Positions 17,477 through 26,689 of a DNA stretch of 64,000 bases are shown here, one piece after another (the stretch's first letter is position 1; each line of letters opens with the position of its first letter). The notes under the pieces were generated by a model. It was not told the DNA's origin. It ran no database searches and was given only the letters and a program-made list of their open reading frames with translations. Source of the stretch: Holdemania massiliensis AP2 (GTDB taxonomy: Bacteria; Bacillota_I; Bacilli_A; Erysipelotrichales; Erysipelotrichaceae). The stretch is taken from positions 121,136 to 185,135 of the forward strand of contig NZ_HE998567.1 in the NCBI RefSeq assembly GCF_000327285.1. Reading direction: 5' to 3'. Position numbers and translations under genes: made by a program.

Positions 17477-18367
17477 ATGGCAATTACCGCTGCATTAGTA
17501 AAAGAACTGCGTGAAAGAACAAGCGCAGGCATGATGGACTGCAAAAAGGCCCTGACCGAATGCGACGGCGACATGGAAAAGGCCATTACCTGGCTGCGTG
17601 AAAAGGGCATCGCCAAAGCGGCGAAAAAGGCTGGCCGGATCGCGGCTGAAGGTCTGACCCGGGTCGTAGCCGAAGGCAACCGGGCTTGCTTGATTGAAGT
17701 CAACTCGGAAACCGATTTCGTCGCCAAGAACGAACAGTTCTTAGACCTGATCAATACGACAGCAGAGATGATCCTCAAAGCTGCGCCGAAGACGCTGGAA
17801 GAAGCTCTGGCTTTGGATGTCAAGGGTGCAACGCTGGAAAGCAAGTTCATCGATGCCACAGCGACAATCGGTGAAAAGATTACGCTGCGCCGCTTCGAAA
17901 TCATGGAAAAGACAGACAACGACATTTTTGGAACATATATGCACATGGGCGGCAAGATCAGCGCCTGCGTCGTTTTAAAGAACAGCGATGACGCGGCGGT
18001 TGCCAAAGACATGGCGATGCAGGTGGCTTCGATGAGCCCAAGCTATGTTTCCCGCAACCACATGCCGGCGGAAGTTGTTGAAAAGGAAAGAGTCGTTCAG
18101 ATGGAAATCATGAAGAATGACGAATCCCTGGCCAACAAGCCGGAAAAAGTGCTGCAGGGCATCGTTGAAGGCCGTCTGAGCAAGTCTTTGCAGGAAATGT
18201 GCCTGGTTGACCAGCCGTTCTTCAAAGATCCGAACCAGAAGGTTTCTCAGGTTCTTAAGGCTGCGAATACAGAAGTTGAAAGCTTCATTCGCTACGCTGT
18301 CGGCGAAGGTCTGGAAAAACGCGAAGAAAACTTTGCGGAAGAAGTCGCCAAGCAGATCGGCAAATAA
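17477..18367 (+). CDS. tsf: Elongation factor Ts
   Basis: Guanine-nucleotide exchange factor for EF-Tu, 296 residues. Begins MAITAALVKELRERTSAGMM with the signature GMMDCKKALTECDGDMEKA, followed by the dimerisation core (EVNSETDFVAKNEQF) and C-terminal region (VDQPFFKDPNQKVSQVL). Only 2 bases separate it from rpsB and the AAAGGAGG site lies in the last rpsB codons. It ends with a strong terminator, so rpsB-tsf forms a two-gene unit. Confidence 0.97.
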   Translation: MAITAALVKELRERTSAGMMDCKKALTECDGDMEKAITWLREKGIAKAAKKAGRIAAEGLTRVVAEGNRACLIEVNSETDFVAKNEQFLDLINTTAEMILKAAPKTLEEALALDVKGATLESKFIDATATIGEKITLRRFEIMEKTDNDIFGTYMHMGGKISACVVLKNSDDAAVAKDMAMQVASMSPSYVSRNHMPAEVVEKERVVQMEIMKNDESLANKPEKVLQGIVEGRLSKSLQEMCLVDQPFFKDPNQKVSQVLKAANTEVESFIRYAVGEGLEKREENFAEEVAKQIGK

Positions 18368-18377
18368 GCACACCCTA

Positions 18378-18407
18378 AAGCGATTGAGTGATCAGTCGCT
18401 TTTTTTT
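18378..18407 (+). terminator. Intrinsic terminator after tsf
   Basis: AAGCGATTGA (18378-18387) pairs with TCAGTCGCTT (18392-18401), with one G-U, around GTGA, followed by a long T run. Confidence 0.92.
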
Positions 18408-18549
18408 GTTCTTATAAAACAATGGCTCTTTCAAAAATAGTGTTGGCAAAAGACGCCTTTTTTTGGAAAATTCAGGTGAAATTCTCATGTTGTTCACCCA
18501 GACTTCGTTTTAAATGGGTATACTATCTTCATCAAAAACGAGGTGAATT

Positions 18550-20136
18550 ATGAAACATCATTCTTTTCCAGCACTGATCAGCCTGTATCTGATTCTGAGC
18601 GGATGCAGTACAGCCCCGACCTCAACACCTTCCACTTCCCCCGTCCAGACCGCTGAAGAAGCCGTGTCCATAACACTTAGCGATCAAGAAATTCTGGTAG
18701 ATGGACAGGCGATCACCGGCACCGGTGCGGTCACGTTGTCCCATGACATCGTCTATTATGAAGCGGATCAGGGAACAGCGTATGGCGAAGGCAGCCCTGC
18801 GGATGAACATCCTGCCGAGGAAGCGGCGGCGCATTCGGTGATCACAATCCGCGAGCCGGGAACCTATCGGATCAGCGGTACACTCAGTCAAGGACAGATC
18901 GCGGTTGATCTGGGTGAAGATGCCGACAACGATCCCGCTGCTGTGGTTACCTTGATTCTGGATCAGGCGGAGATAACCTGCACGGTCGCCCCGGCGATCA
19001 TTGTCTATCATGCTTATGAGTGTGCGGACGAACAGGCCCAAAGCGAGGTGAATACCCAGGTGGCAGGGTTTAACCTGATCGTTGCCGACAACACTGAAAA
19101 CTACGTGAAGGGTGCCTATGTTACGAAAATATACCAAGAAGGCACAACGAAGAAGCTGCATAAATACGACGGTGCGATTGAGTCCAAAGTCTCGATGAAC
19201 CTTGACGGTGAAACGGAAGGCAATGGAATCCTGAACGTTGAGGCCAGCAATGAAGGCATTGAAACGGCGATGCATATGACAATTAACGGCGGAAACTGGT
19301 TCATTCATTCCGCGGATGATAGTCTTAATGCCAATGAAGACGGCATTTCCGTCATCACGATCAATGACGGAACGGTGCGCTGCGATGCCGGAGCTGGTGA
19401 GGAAGGCGACGGGATTGACTCCAATGGCTGGATCGTCATCAACGGCGGTATGGTTCTTGCCTCGGCCAATCCAACAAGCATGGACAGCGGGCTGGATTCC
19501 GACAACGGGATTGTGATTCACGGCGGCACTGTGCTGGCAACGGGCAATATGTTTGATGAAATCGACGAGGCTTCAACGCAGAATGTCGCGGTCTTCAGCT
19601 TTGCTCAAACTCTGACGGCAGCGGACTGGCTGGTGTTGGCAGACAACGATGGACAGCCGGCTGTCGGTCTGAATGCACAGAATACTTATACAATTTTAAT
19701 CTATTCCTCACCGCAGCTTGACGCTCAGGAGTATACGCTGGCGCAGACTTCAAGCGTGAAGGGAGAGGATCTCGGCGGACTTGTCACTTCTGTGCAGTCA
19801 ACCGATGAACTCCATGCGCTTGGCTATTCGCAGACAACCCTGGGCATGGGAATGCGTCCGCAGGGCGGAGCGTTTGGTAAAGAAGAAAATTCGCAAACAG
19901 GTACGGCTGAAGATGGCCGTCCACAGGGAGAACGTCCGCAGCCTGATGAACAAGCGGAGCGTGATCATCAACCTCCGGCCGATCTGAAAAAGCCGGAGGA
20001 AGGTGATCGGCCGATACAGGATAGACAGGATCAGGGTGCCTTCAATGAAGAACCTGGGGAAGTGAATTCGGTTTTCTCCCTCCAGTCCGGTATCTCAATG
20101 TTCTCCGGAATCCGGCGGCTGGAAGAAGCTGAGTGA
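18550..20136 (+). CDS. Lipoprotein with Cthe_2159-like (DUF4353) carbohydrate-binding beta-helix domain
   Basis: Exported lipoprotein of 528 residues. Signal peptide with lipobox LSGC (Cys at about 19) and a Thr/Ser/Pro-rich linker. From about 220 to 335 it has repeated turns such as NEGIETAMHMTINGG, ANEDGISVITINDGTVR, GIDSNGWIVINGGMV and SDNGIVIHGGTVLATG, the parallel beta-helix pattern of the Cthe_2159 family, founded on a Clostridium protein that binds acidic polysaccharide and calcium. The C-terminus is rich in Gln/Pro/Glu/Asp and low in complexity. It lies between tsf and pyrH, normally adjacent genes, between two terminators. A TATACT box is at 18519-18524 without a clear -35. Ligand unknown. 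Confidence 0.8.
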   Translation: MKHHSFPALISLYLILSGCSTAPTSTPSTSPVQTAEEAVSITLSDQEILVDGQAITGTGAVTLSHDIVYYEADQGTAYGEGSPADEHPAEEAAAHSVITIREPGTYRISGTLSQGQIAVDLGEDADNDPAAVVTLILDQAEITCTVAPAIIVYHAYECADEQAQSEVNTQVAGFNLIVADNTENYVKGAYVTKIYQEGTTKKLHKYDGAIESKVSMNLDGETEGNGILNVEASNEGIETAMHMTINGGNWFIHSADDSLNANEDGISVITINDGTVRCDAGAGEEGDGIDSNGWIVINGGMVLASANPTSMDSGLDSDNGIVIHGGTVLATGNMFDEIDEASTQNVAVFSFAQTLTAADWLVLADNDGQPAVGLNAQNTYTILIYSSPQLDAQEYTLAQTSSVKGEDLGGLVTSVQSTDELHALGYSQTTLGMGMRPQGGAFGKEENSQTGTAEDGRPQGERPQPDEQAERDHQPPADLKKPEEGDRPIQDRQDQGAFNEEPGEVNSVFSLQSGISMFSGIRRLEEAE

Positions 20137-20139
20137 TCA

Positions 20140-20161
20140 AAGGCGGCGTCAGCCGTCTTTT
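20140..20161 (+). terminator. Intrinsic terminator after the carbohydrate-binding lipoprotein
   Basis: AAGGCGGC (20140-20147) pairs with GCCGTCTT (20152-20159), one G-U, around GTCA, followed by TTTT. Confidence 0.82.
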
Positions 20162-20475
20162 CCACATTTAAAGCAAAGTCCGGATGAAATGGAAGGCAGC
20201 GGAGGCGACAAATTAAAAAGATTGTCAACAAATTCAGCATTGTCCTTTTCAATCCGTTGGAAATCGCCTACAATAAAAGAAAGTGAGAAACTTTGCGGGA
20301 TGAAAAAGGTCGGAAAGCTGATCGGTACGACATACACTTTTATGCGGGTGTCAGATTCTTTAAATTTGATGAACTTGGTGTCAGACCCTAGGAAAACATG
20401 GGCGAATATGATAAAATAACGTCTGAAAAAGAAGCAGTCACAGAATTCGTTTCTGATGAAAAAGGAGAGATAACT
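20162..20475 (+). other. Gene-free stretch before pyrH with short direct repeats
   Basis: No supported gene. AGGCGA near 20202 pairs with TCGCCT near 20267, enclosing an AT-rich segment. GGTGTCAGA occurs twice exactly 30 bases apart (20347-20355 and 20377-20385), with AAATTT between. Such small repeats occur in REP-like or degenerated mobile elements, but this is only a resemblance. The pyrH promoter is not obvious; TATGAT at 20407-20412 is a possible -10. Confidence 0.35.
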
Positions 20476-21177
20476 ATGTACAAGCGCATCCTGCTCAAAC
20501 TCAGCGGAGAAGCTCTGTCCGGACAAGGAACCAATTTTGACCCTGAAATTCTGAAATCACTGGCCAGCCAGATCAAGGAAATTCAGGATCTGGGCGTCGA
20601 AATTGCGATTGTGGTCGGCGGCGGCAACTTCATCCGCGGCAAAATGGCGGAAAAAATGGGAATTGAGCGTGTTCAGGCCGATTATATGGGCATGCTTGCC
20701 ACAGTCATCAATGCATTGGCAATTCAAAGCTCGCTGGAACAGATCAATGTTCCGACCCGTGTTCAGACGGCGATTGAAATGAATAAGGTCGCGGAGCCGT
20801 TCATTGCCCGCCGCGCGATCCGGCATCTGGAAAAAGGCCGGGTTGTGATCTTTGGCGCCGGCACCGGAAGCCCGTTCTTCTCAACGGATACGACGGCGGC
20901 ATTAAGAGCTTCGGAGATCAAAGCGGACGTCATTCTGATGGCCAAAAACGGCGTCGACGGCGTCTATTCCGCAGATCCTAAATTAGATCCAAACGCGGTA
21001 AAATATGACCGGTTAACGTATATGGATCTGATCCAAAAAGGCCTGGCAGTCATGGATACGACCGCAACATCGATGTGTATGGATAATCACATCGACCTGA
21101 TCGTCTTCAATATGAATCAGGAAGGCAATATCAAGCGCGCCGTGATGGGCGAAAGCATTGGAACAATCGTAGAATAA
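20476..21177 (+). CDS. pyrH: UMP kinase
   Basis: Hexameric bacterial UMP kinase that converts UMP to UDP with ATP. 233 residues. Start ATG 20476 ([16 protein letters not shown]) follows AAAGGAGAG by 7 bases; the longer in-frame reading upstream is AT-rich non-homologous sequence. Amino-acid-kinase motifs: [30 protein letters not shown], and [12 protein letters not shown]. First gene of pyrH-frr-uppS-cdsA-dxr-rseP. Confidence 0.97.
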   Translation: MYKRILLKLSGEALSGQGTNFDPEILKSLASQIKEIQDLGVEIAIVVGGGNFIRGKMAEKMGIERVQADYMGMLATVINALAIQSSLEQINVPTRVQTAIEMNKVAEPFIARRAIRHLEKGRVVIFGAGTGSPFFSTDTTAALRASEIKADVILMAKNGVDGVYSADPKLDPNAVKYDRLTYMDLIQKGLAVMDTTATSMCMDNHIDLIVFNMNQEGNIKRAVMGESIGTIVE

Positions 21178-21194
21178 ACAGGAGGAACCTTACG

Positions 21195-21743
21195 ATGATG
21201 AAAGAAATACTGGATAACAGCCGCTCTAAAATGCAGAAAGCGATCGACACCTTCAGCGAACATCTGGAAACCATCCGCACAGGACGGGCCAATGCCGGCA
21301 TGCTTGCCGGAGTGGAAGCCGATTATTACGGCTGTCCGACGCCGATTAACCAGATCAGCTCGATTACGGTTGTCGAAGGCCGTCAGCTGGTCGTTAAGCC
21401 GTATGATTCCAGTTCGCTGAAAGCGATTGAGCATGCGATCAATAAGTCCGATCTGGGTCTGAATCCGCAGAATGACGGTTCTGTCATCCGCATCAATGTT
21501 CCGGCTTTAACGGAGGAAACTCGGAAAGAATTATGCAAGAAGGTTTCCAAGCTGTCGGAAGAAGCGAAGATTGCGGTCCGTAATCTGCGTCGGGATGCAA
21601 ACGAGGCTGCGAAAAAAGACGAAACGCTGACCGAAGATGCAGAAAAAGAATGCCTTGAAAAAATTCAGAAGCTGACGGATGAAATGATTAAGAAGGTCGA
21701 AGCCGTCGCTGCTGAAAAAGAAAAAGAAATCATGACAGTGTAA
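21195..21743 (+). CDS. frr: Ribosome recycling factor
   Basis: Splits post-termination ribosomes together with EF-G. 182 residues. The two-domain, mostly helical protein has the signature SIRTGRANAGM-like segment ETIRTGRANAGMLAGV and the C-terminal helix RNLRRDANEAAKKDE. AGGAGG lies 9 bases before ATG 21195; a second ATG follows at once. It directly follows pyrH, and a hairpin separates it from uppS. Confidence 0.97.
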   Translation: MMKEILDNSRSKMQKAIDTFSEHLETIRTGRANAGMLAGVEADYYGCPTPINQISSITVVEGRQLVVKPYDSSSLKAIEHAINKSDLGLNPQNDGSVIRINVPALTEETRKELCKKVSKLSEEAKIAVRNLRRDANEAAKKDETLTEDAEKECLEKIQKLTDEMIKKVEAVAAEKEKEIMTV

Positions 21744-21748
21744 CGGCA

Positions 21749-21775
21749 AAGCTCACCTTGAAGTGAGCTTCTTTG
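21749..21775 (+). terminator. Weak terminator or attenuator hairpin between frr and uppS
   Basis: AAGCTCAC (21749-21756) and GTGAGCTT (21763-21770) form a perfect 8-bp stem with a 6-base loop, but only CTTTG follows, so termination is probably partial. Confidence 0.55.
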
Positions 21776-21790
21776 ATAAGGAGCGACGGT

Positions 21791-22492
21791 ATGGAAGAAA
21801 AAATTAGACATGTAGCGATTATTATGGACGGCAACGGACGTTGGGCGAAAAAACAGGGCAAGGTCCGCACCGCCGGTCATTACCAGGGCGTTGAGAATGT
21901 GCGCAATATCGCGATTGCGGCGAATGATCTGGGCGTAGAAGTGCTGACGGTGTTCGCTTTTTCGACGGAGAACTGGAAACGTCCGGAGGAAGAAGTCAGT
22001 TATCTGATGAAGCTGCCGTCGGTCTTCTTTAAACGCTTTTTAAAGGAACTGATGGAAAAGAACATCCGGATCACGATGATCGGGGAAATGGATCAGATTC
22101 CTAAAGATACGGCAAAAGTGCTTCAGGCTGCGATTGATGATACGCGGGAAAATACCGGTATGATCCTGAACTTTGCGATGAATTACGGCGGCCGCCGGGA
22201 AATTGTATTGGCGGCACAGGCCTATGCCAAGGATGTGCGGGAGGGCAAAGCCAGCGATTCGATCAGCGATGCGGAGTTTGGAAACTACTTGATGGGTGCA
22301 CAATTTCCGCCGCTGGATCTTTTGATCCGCACCAGCGGAGAGTATCGGATTTCCAACTTTATGCTTTGGGAAATTGCGTATGCAGAAATGATCTTTGTGG
22401 AGGAAGCCTGGCCGGATTTCACACCGGAGCTACTGAAGCAGTGTCTGGATCAGTTTAAACAGCGGGACAGGCGGTTTGGAGGCGTCAAGTGA
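21791..22492 (+). CDS. uppS: Isoprenyl transferase (undecaprenyl diphosphate synthase)
   Basis: cis-Prenyltransferase that makes the C55 lipid carrier for peptidoglycan and other envelope polymers. 233 residues. ATG 21791 (MEEKIRHVAIIMDGNGRWA) follows AAGGAG; an upstream in-frame start lacks this site. Family motifs MDGNGRWAKKQG, TVFAFSTENWKRP and LIRTSGEYRISNFMLWEIAY. The stop overlaps the GTG start of cdsA. Confidence 0.96.
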   Translation: MEEKIRHVAIIMDGNGRWAKKQGKVRTAGHYQGVENVRNIAIAANDLGVEVLTVFAFSTENWKRPEEEVSYLMKLPSVFFKRFLKELMEKNIRITMIGEMDQIPKDTAKVLQAAIDDTRENTGMILNFAMNYGGRREIVLAAQAYAKDVREGKASDSISDAEFGNYLMGAQFPPLDLLIRTSGEYRISNFMLWEIAYAEMIFVEEAWPDFTPELLKQCLDQFKQRDRRFGGVK

Positions 22493-23253
22493 AACAGCGT
22501 ATCCTGACCGCCACGCTGATCATCGCGGTGGTATTGCCGCCGTTGATTTTAGGCGGAACGCTGATCGATCTGTTGATGTTGTTCTGCCTGGTCACCGGAG
22601 CGTATGAAATTACGCATTGTCTGAAAACGCCGCGTAAGAATTTACTCATGATCGCCATGATTGGCGTGATGATCGCTTTGGCTTTGATCAGTCCGCAGTT
22701 CTTGGGGGCTGGCCTGGCGCTGACGATGGTGGTGCTGTTTGCCGCGGCGATTGCCGATCCCAAGCTGGATTTAAACGACATTACGCTGGTTTTTGCGATG
22801 CTGACGATCTTTACGATGGCGGTTCGCTCGATTATTTCGATTTATGCTCAGAATTCATGGCTGATGATGTATGTGATTTTAGCCACCTATCTGACAGATA
22901 CTGGTGCATATTTCAGCGGTTATTTCTTTGGCAAGCATAAACTGATCGAACGTATTTCCCCGAAGAAAACGGTGGAAGGCGCCATCGGCGGATGGCTGTG
23001 CGGGATGCTGGGCGCGTTTGTCTTTGCGCTGACCATGCTGCCGGAGCTGTCGATGGGCCTTGCGCTGTTTGGCGCAGCGACGATGGCGATTGTCGGACAG
23101 CTGGGGGATCTGGCGTTCAGTCTGATTAAACGAAATGTCGGTATCAAAGATTTCGGATCTTTTCTGCCGGGACATGGTGGGATTTTGGACCGGATCGACA
23201 GTCTGTTATTTAATTTGTTGTATTTTACGCTGATTTTAGCGATGGTGGTGTAA
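22489..23253 (+). CDS. cdsA: Phosphatidate cytidylyltransferase
   Basis: Integral membrane enzyme forming CDP-diacylglycerol from phosphatidate and CTP. 254 residues with about 7-8 membrane helices. The C-terminal signature is clear: SLIKRNVGIKDFGSFLPGHG followed by GILDRID. The start is GTG at 22489, overlapping the uppS stop by 4 bases (GTGA). Confidence 0.95.
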   Translation: MKQRILTATLIIAVVLPPLILGGTLIDLLMLFCLVTGAYEITHCLKTPRKNLLMIAMIGVMIALALISPQFLGAGLALTMVVLFAAAIADPKLDLNDITLVFAMLTIFTMAVRSIISIYAQNSWLMMYVILATYLTDTGAYFSGYFFGKHKLIERISPKKTVEGAIGGWLCGMLGAFVFALTMLPELSMGLALFGAATMAIVGQLGDLAFSLIKRNVGIKDFGSFLPGHGGILDRIDSLLFNLLYFTLILAMVV

Positions 23254-23254
23254 T

Positions 23255-24409
23255 ATGAAACGTTGTTGTGTAATGGGCGTAACCGGTTCGATCGGGGTGC
23301 AGACCGTGGACGTCTGTACGGCGCATCCGGAGGCTTTTCAAATCACTTCAATCAGTGCCGGACGCAATCTGGCACAGCTGCGAAAACTAATTGTACAGCT
23401 GCCGCACTTAAAAGCGGTCTGTGTTCAGGAGGAAGCGGATTGTCTGACGCTGACCCGCGAATTTCCAAATCTGGAATGGGTTTGGGGCGAGGCGGGACTG
23501 CTTCGTTTAAGCGAGCGGGAGGACTACGATGTGCTGGTCAACGCTTTAGTCGGATTTGTCGGCTTAAAGCCAACGCTCAAAGCGATTGAAGCAGGACATG
23601 ACATCGCGCTGGCCAATAAGGAAACGTTAGTAGTCGCCGGAGCTTTCGTCAATGCGGCCTGCCGTCAGCATCAGGTAGCACTGCTGCCGATTGACAGCGA
23701 ACATTCCGCGATCTTCCAATGCCTGCAGGGAAACCGCAGGGATCAGCTTCAGCGTTTGATCATCACCGCGTCCGGCGGCAGCTTCCGGGATTTAACCCGT
23801 GAACAGTTAAAGGGTGTGACGGTGAAGCAGGCCTTAGCGCATCCAAACTGGTCGATGGGAGCCAAGATTACGATTGACAGCGCGACGATGATGAACAAGG
23901 GGTTTGAAGTTATCGAAGCGCATTGGCTGTTTGATGTGGATTTTGATCACATTGACGTGCTGATTCATAAGGAAAGCGTGATCCATTCGCTGGTTGAATA
24001 TCAGGATCATGCGGTGATCGCCCAGCTGGGAACAGCGGACATGCGGCTGCCGATTCAGTATGCATTAAGCTATCCTGACCGTCTGCCGTTAATCAACAGC
24101 CAGCCGCTGGATCTGGCTGCGATCGGAACACTGCATTTTGCCCCAGCCGATTTTACTCGCTATCCCTTGCTTGGGTTAGCTTATGAAGCAGGAAGAAAAC
24201 AAGGAACGATGCCGGCGGTCATGAATGCCGCCAACGAGGAAGCCAACGCTGCATTCCGTGAGGGGAAAATTTCATTTTTAGACATTGAGGAGCTGGTGAT
24301 CGACGCCTGCCGAACTCTCGCTTTCACGGATTCACCATCCCTGGATGCGATTTTCGAGGCAGATCATCAGGCCCGTGAGTTTGTGAAATCACATCTGAAA
24401 GGAGCCTAA
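23255..24409 (+). CDS. dxr: 1-deoxy-D-xylulose 5-phosphate reductoisomerase
   Basis: NADPH-dependent second step of the MEP isoprenoid pathway, giving MEP from DXP. 384 residues. Nucleotide-binding GVTGSIGVQTVDVC at the N-terminus, ANKETLVVAG, metal site LPIDSEHSAIFQCLQG and the flexible loop region HPNWSMGAKITIDSATMMNK with GFEVIEAHWLF. Starts one base after cdsA. It shows this organism uses the MEP pathway, whose product feeds UppS encoded nearby. Confidence 0.96.
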   Translation: MKRCCVMGVTGSIGVQTVDVCTAHPEAFQITSISAGRNLAQLRKLIVQLPHLKAVCVQEEADCLTLTREFPNLEWVWGEAGLLRLSEREDYDVLVNALVGFVGLKPTLKAIEAGHDIALANKETLVVAGAFVNAACRQHQVALLPIDSEHSAIFQCLQGNRRDQLQRLIITASGGSFRDLTREQLKGVTVKQALAHPNWSMGAKITIDSATMMNKGFEVIEAHWLFDVDFDHIDVLIHKESVIHSLVEYQDHAVIAQLGTADMRLPIQYALSYPDRLPLINSQPLDLAAIGTLHFAPADFTRYPLLGLAYEAGRKQGTMPAVMNAANEEANAAFREGKISFLDIEELVIDACRTLAFTDSPSLDAIFEADHQAREFVKSHLKGA

Positions 24410-24412
24410 GCA

Positions 24413-25459
24413 ATGGCAATTTTGTATTTTATCATCCTGCTGTCCGTGATCATCATCGTCCATGAATGCGGCCATCTGATCGCTGCCAAGTGTTTCCATG
24501 TTTACTGCGGTGAATTTTCTATTGGGATGGGACCGAAGCTGTGGTCCTATAAAGGCAAGGAAACGACATTCACGCTGCGGGCTTTGCCAATCGGCGGCTA
24601 CGTTGCGATGGCGGGCGAGGAAGGCAGCGAATTTGAAGGCGTGCCGCGTGAGCGGACGATCAAAGGCGTATCGCATTGGAAGCAGATCATCATCATGCTT
24701 GCCGGAGTGATCATGAACTTCGTGCTGGCCTGGTTGATCTTCGCTTCAATCATTTTGATCAACGGCAGCTACAACATTGCTCCCAAAGCGGTTGTCGGCG
24801 GCGTGGTCGCCGGTTCACCGGCGGAGGCCGCAGGTTTTGCGGAAGGCGATGTAATTACGAAAGTGGTCTTCGCTGACGGTACGGTCGTCAAGCCATCCAA
24901 CTTTTATGAGATTTTGACGTATTCGATGGACAATACCGATCCGGTAACCTATACGTTAAAGCGCGGCGGGGAAACATTGGAAAAAACGGTAGCTCCAGTG
25001 TATGACGAGCAGGAGCAATCGTGGCTGGTCGGTATCAAAATCCCCCCGGCAACGCAGGTCAAAACCACACTGCTCAACAGCGGTTACTATGGCGCTCAGT
25101 ATATGGGGCAGACCGTCAAGGAACTCATCACAGCTCTGACCCGTCTGGTCAAGGGCATCGGATTTGAGGATCTGTCCGGTCCGGTCGGCATTTATCAGGT
25201 TACGGAGCAGCAGGCCAGTCTGGGGCTGCAGAACTATATTTTATTGATCGCGCTGTTATCGCTGAATGTCGGCGTGTTCAATCTGCTTCCGCTGCCGATT
25301 TTGGACGGCGGGCGAATTCTGCTGGTGATCGTGGAAATGATTATCGGCAAGCCGCTCAACCAAAAGCTGGAGGCTGGAATTACAGCGGTCGGCGTAGCCC
25401 TAGTTCTGCTTTTAATGGTGTATGTGACCTGGCAGGATTTAATGCGGTTGTTTATTTAG
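24413..25459 (+). CDS. rseP: Site-2 intramembrane zinc protease RseP/RasP
   Basis: M50B protease that cleaves transmembrane anti-sigma factors and remnant signal peptides. 348 residues. HECGH zinc motif in the first helix (residues about 20-24), membrane helix MLAGVIMNFVLAWLIFASII, a single PDZ domain at about 125-190, and the second metal site NLLPLPILDGGRIL near 290. AAGGAG precedes ATG 24413. Last gene of the pyrH cluster; proS often follows in Firmicutes but galE follows here. Confidence 0.95.
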   Translation: MAILYFIILLSVIIIVHECGHLIAAKCFHVYCGEFSIGMGPKLWSYKGKETTFTLRALPIGGYVAMAGEEGSEFEGVPRERTIKGVSHWKQIIIMLAGVIMNFVLAWLIFASIILINGSYNIAPKAVVGGVVAGSPAEAAGFAEGDVITKVVFADGTVVKPSNFYEILTYSMDNTDPVTYTLKRGGETLEKTVAPVYDEQEQSWLVGIKIPPATQVKTTLLNSGYYGAQYMGQTVKELITALTRLVKGIGFEDLSGPVGIYQVTEQQASLGLQNYILLIALLSLNVGVFNLLPLPILDGGRILLVIVEMIIGKPLNQKLEAGITAVGVALVLLLMVYVTWQDLMRLFI

Positions 25460-25510
25460 CTCCATCTCCTCAAAGGCGAGGAAGACATAGAACAAATAGG
25501 AGGAATCAGC

Positions 25511-26524
25511 ATGAGTATTTTAGTCACAGGCGGTACCGGTTTTATCGGCAGCCACACAACAGTGGAACTGATCAACGCGGGTTATGATGTTGTCATTATT
25601 GACAACCTGGTCAATTCCTGCAAAGGCGTAGTGGATCGCATTGAAAAGATCACCGGAAAACGTCCGCGCTTCTACGAAAATGATTTGCTGGACAAAGCGG
25701 CGGTGAAAAAGGTTTTTGAAGAAAATGAGATCGAAGCGGTCATTCACTTTGCCGGATTGAAAGCGGTCGGGGAATCGGTAACGATCCCTTTGACCTATTA
25801 TCACAACAACTTAACCGGCACGCTGATTCTGTGTGAGGTCATGAAGGAACACAACTGCAAGAAGATCGTGTTCTCTTCCAGCGCCACAGTCTACGGTGAT
25901 CCGCATAAGGTACCGATCACAGAGGATTTCCCGTTATCGACAACGAATCCTTACGGTTCAACAAAGCTGATGATCGAACGGATTTTAAGCGATGTCTTCG
26001 TTTCCGATACGGACTGGAGCATCATGCTGCTGCGCTACTTCAATCCTATCGGCGCGCATAAGAGCGGGCTGTTGGGAGAAACGCCAAACGGCATTCCGAA
26101 CAACCTTGTGCCGTACATCGCTCAGGTTGCCACCGGCAAGCGCGAATTTTTGCGGGTTTGGGGCAATGACTACAATACGGTCGATGGTACCGGCGTGCGC
26201 GACTACATCCACGTCGTCGATCTGGCGTTAGGGCACATCAAGGCTGTTGAATATGTCCTGAAAAACAAAGGAGTGGAAGCCGTCAATCTGGGAACCGGTC
26301 ACGGCTATTCTGTGCTGCAGGTCAAGGATGCCTTTGCCAAAGCCAGCGGTAAGGAAATTCCATATAAGATCATGCCGCGCCGGCCAGGGGATATCGCTAC
26401 CTGCTATGCGGATACAGTCAAAGCTAAAAAGCTGCTGGGCTGGAGTGCCCAGTACGGCATTGATGAAATGTGCCAGGATTCCTGGTATTTCCAGCAGCAG
26501 AATCCGGACGGGATTACTGAATAA
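25511..26524 (+). CDS. galE: UDP-glucose 4-epimerase
   Basis: Short-chain dehydrogenase-type epimerase that interconverts UDP-glucose and UDP-galactose. 337 residues. NAD site TGGTGFIGSHTTVELINAG, catalytic Ser in FSSSATVYGDP with YGSTK (Tyr-x3-Lys), and PRRPGDIATCYAD near the C-terminus. Full length. A strong AGGAGG site precedes it. It is followed by a terminator and an AT-rich islet. It could feed envelope polysaccharide synthesis or the Leloir pathway; no other gal genes adjoin. Confidence 0.95.
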   Translation: MSILVTGGTGFIGSHTTVELINAGYDVVIIDNLVNSCKGVVDRIEKITGKRPRFYENDLLDKAAVKKVFEENEIEAVIHFAGLKAVGESVTIPLTYYHNNLTGTLILCEVMKEHNCKKIVFSSSATVYGDPHKVPITEDFPLSTTNPYGSTKLMIERILSDVFVSDTDWSIMLLRYFNPIGAHKSGLLGETPNGIPNNLVPYIAQVATGKREFLRVWGNDYNTVDGTGVRDYIHVVDLALGHIKAVEYVLKNKGVEAVNLGTGHGYSVLQVKDAFAKASGKEIPYKIMPRRPGDIATCYADTVKAKKLLGWSAQYGIDEMCQDSWYFQQQNPDGITE

Positions 26525-26539
26525 CCAACTAAACGAGGA

Positions 26540-26567
26540 AAGCAGTCGTGAATAGGCTGCTTTTTTT
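26540..26567 (+). terminator. Intrinsic terminator after galE
   Basis: AAGCAGTC (26540-26547) pairs with GGCTGCTT (26555-26562), one G-U, followed by TTTTTTT. Confidence 0.88.
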
Positions 26568-26602
26568 GTTAACTGGGAAAGTACTCTAAAGAGCCGAGAA
26601 GA

Positions 26603-26623
26603 GAAAAAGTGCCAAAAAGGCAC
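26603..26623 (-). terminator. Intrinsic terminator of the zinc-ribbon gene
   Basis: On the minus strand GTGCC, loop of five T, GGCAC and then TTTTT. It lies about 65 bases downstream of the minus-strand gene at 26690-26914. Confidence 0.6.
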
Positions 26624-26689
26624 AATAAAAACCAGCAAGTAAGGATTAGAAATATTAAGATGTTAGAAAGGGTACCTATGTAAATTAAT

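Noticed and set aside
20189-20419. 76-codon plus-strand frame before pyrH
   Set aside because: No ribosome site; it is made up largely of the repeat-containing non-coding stretch.
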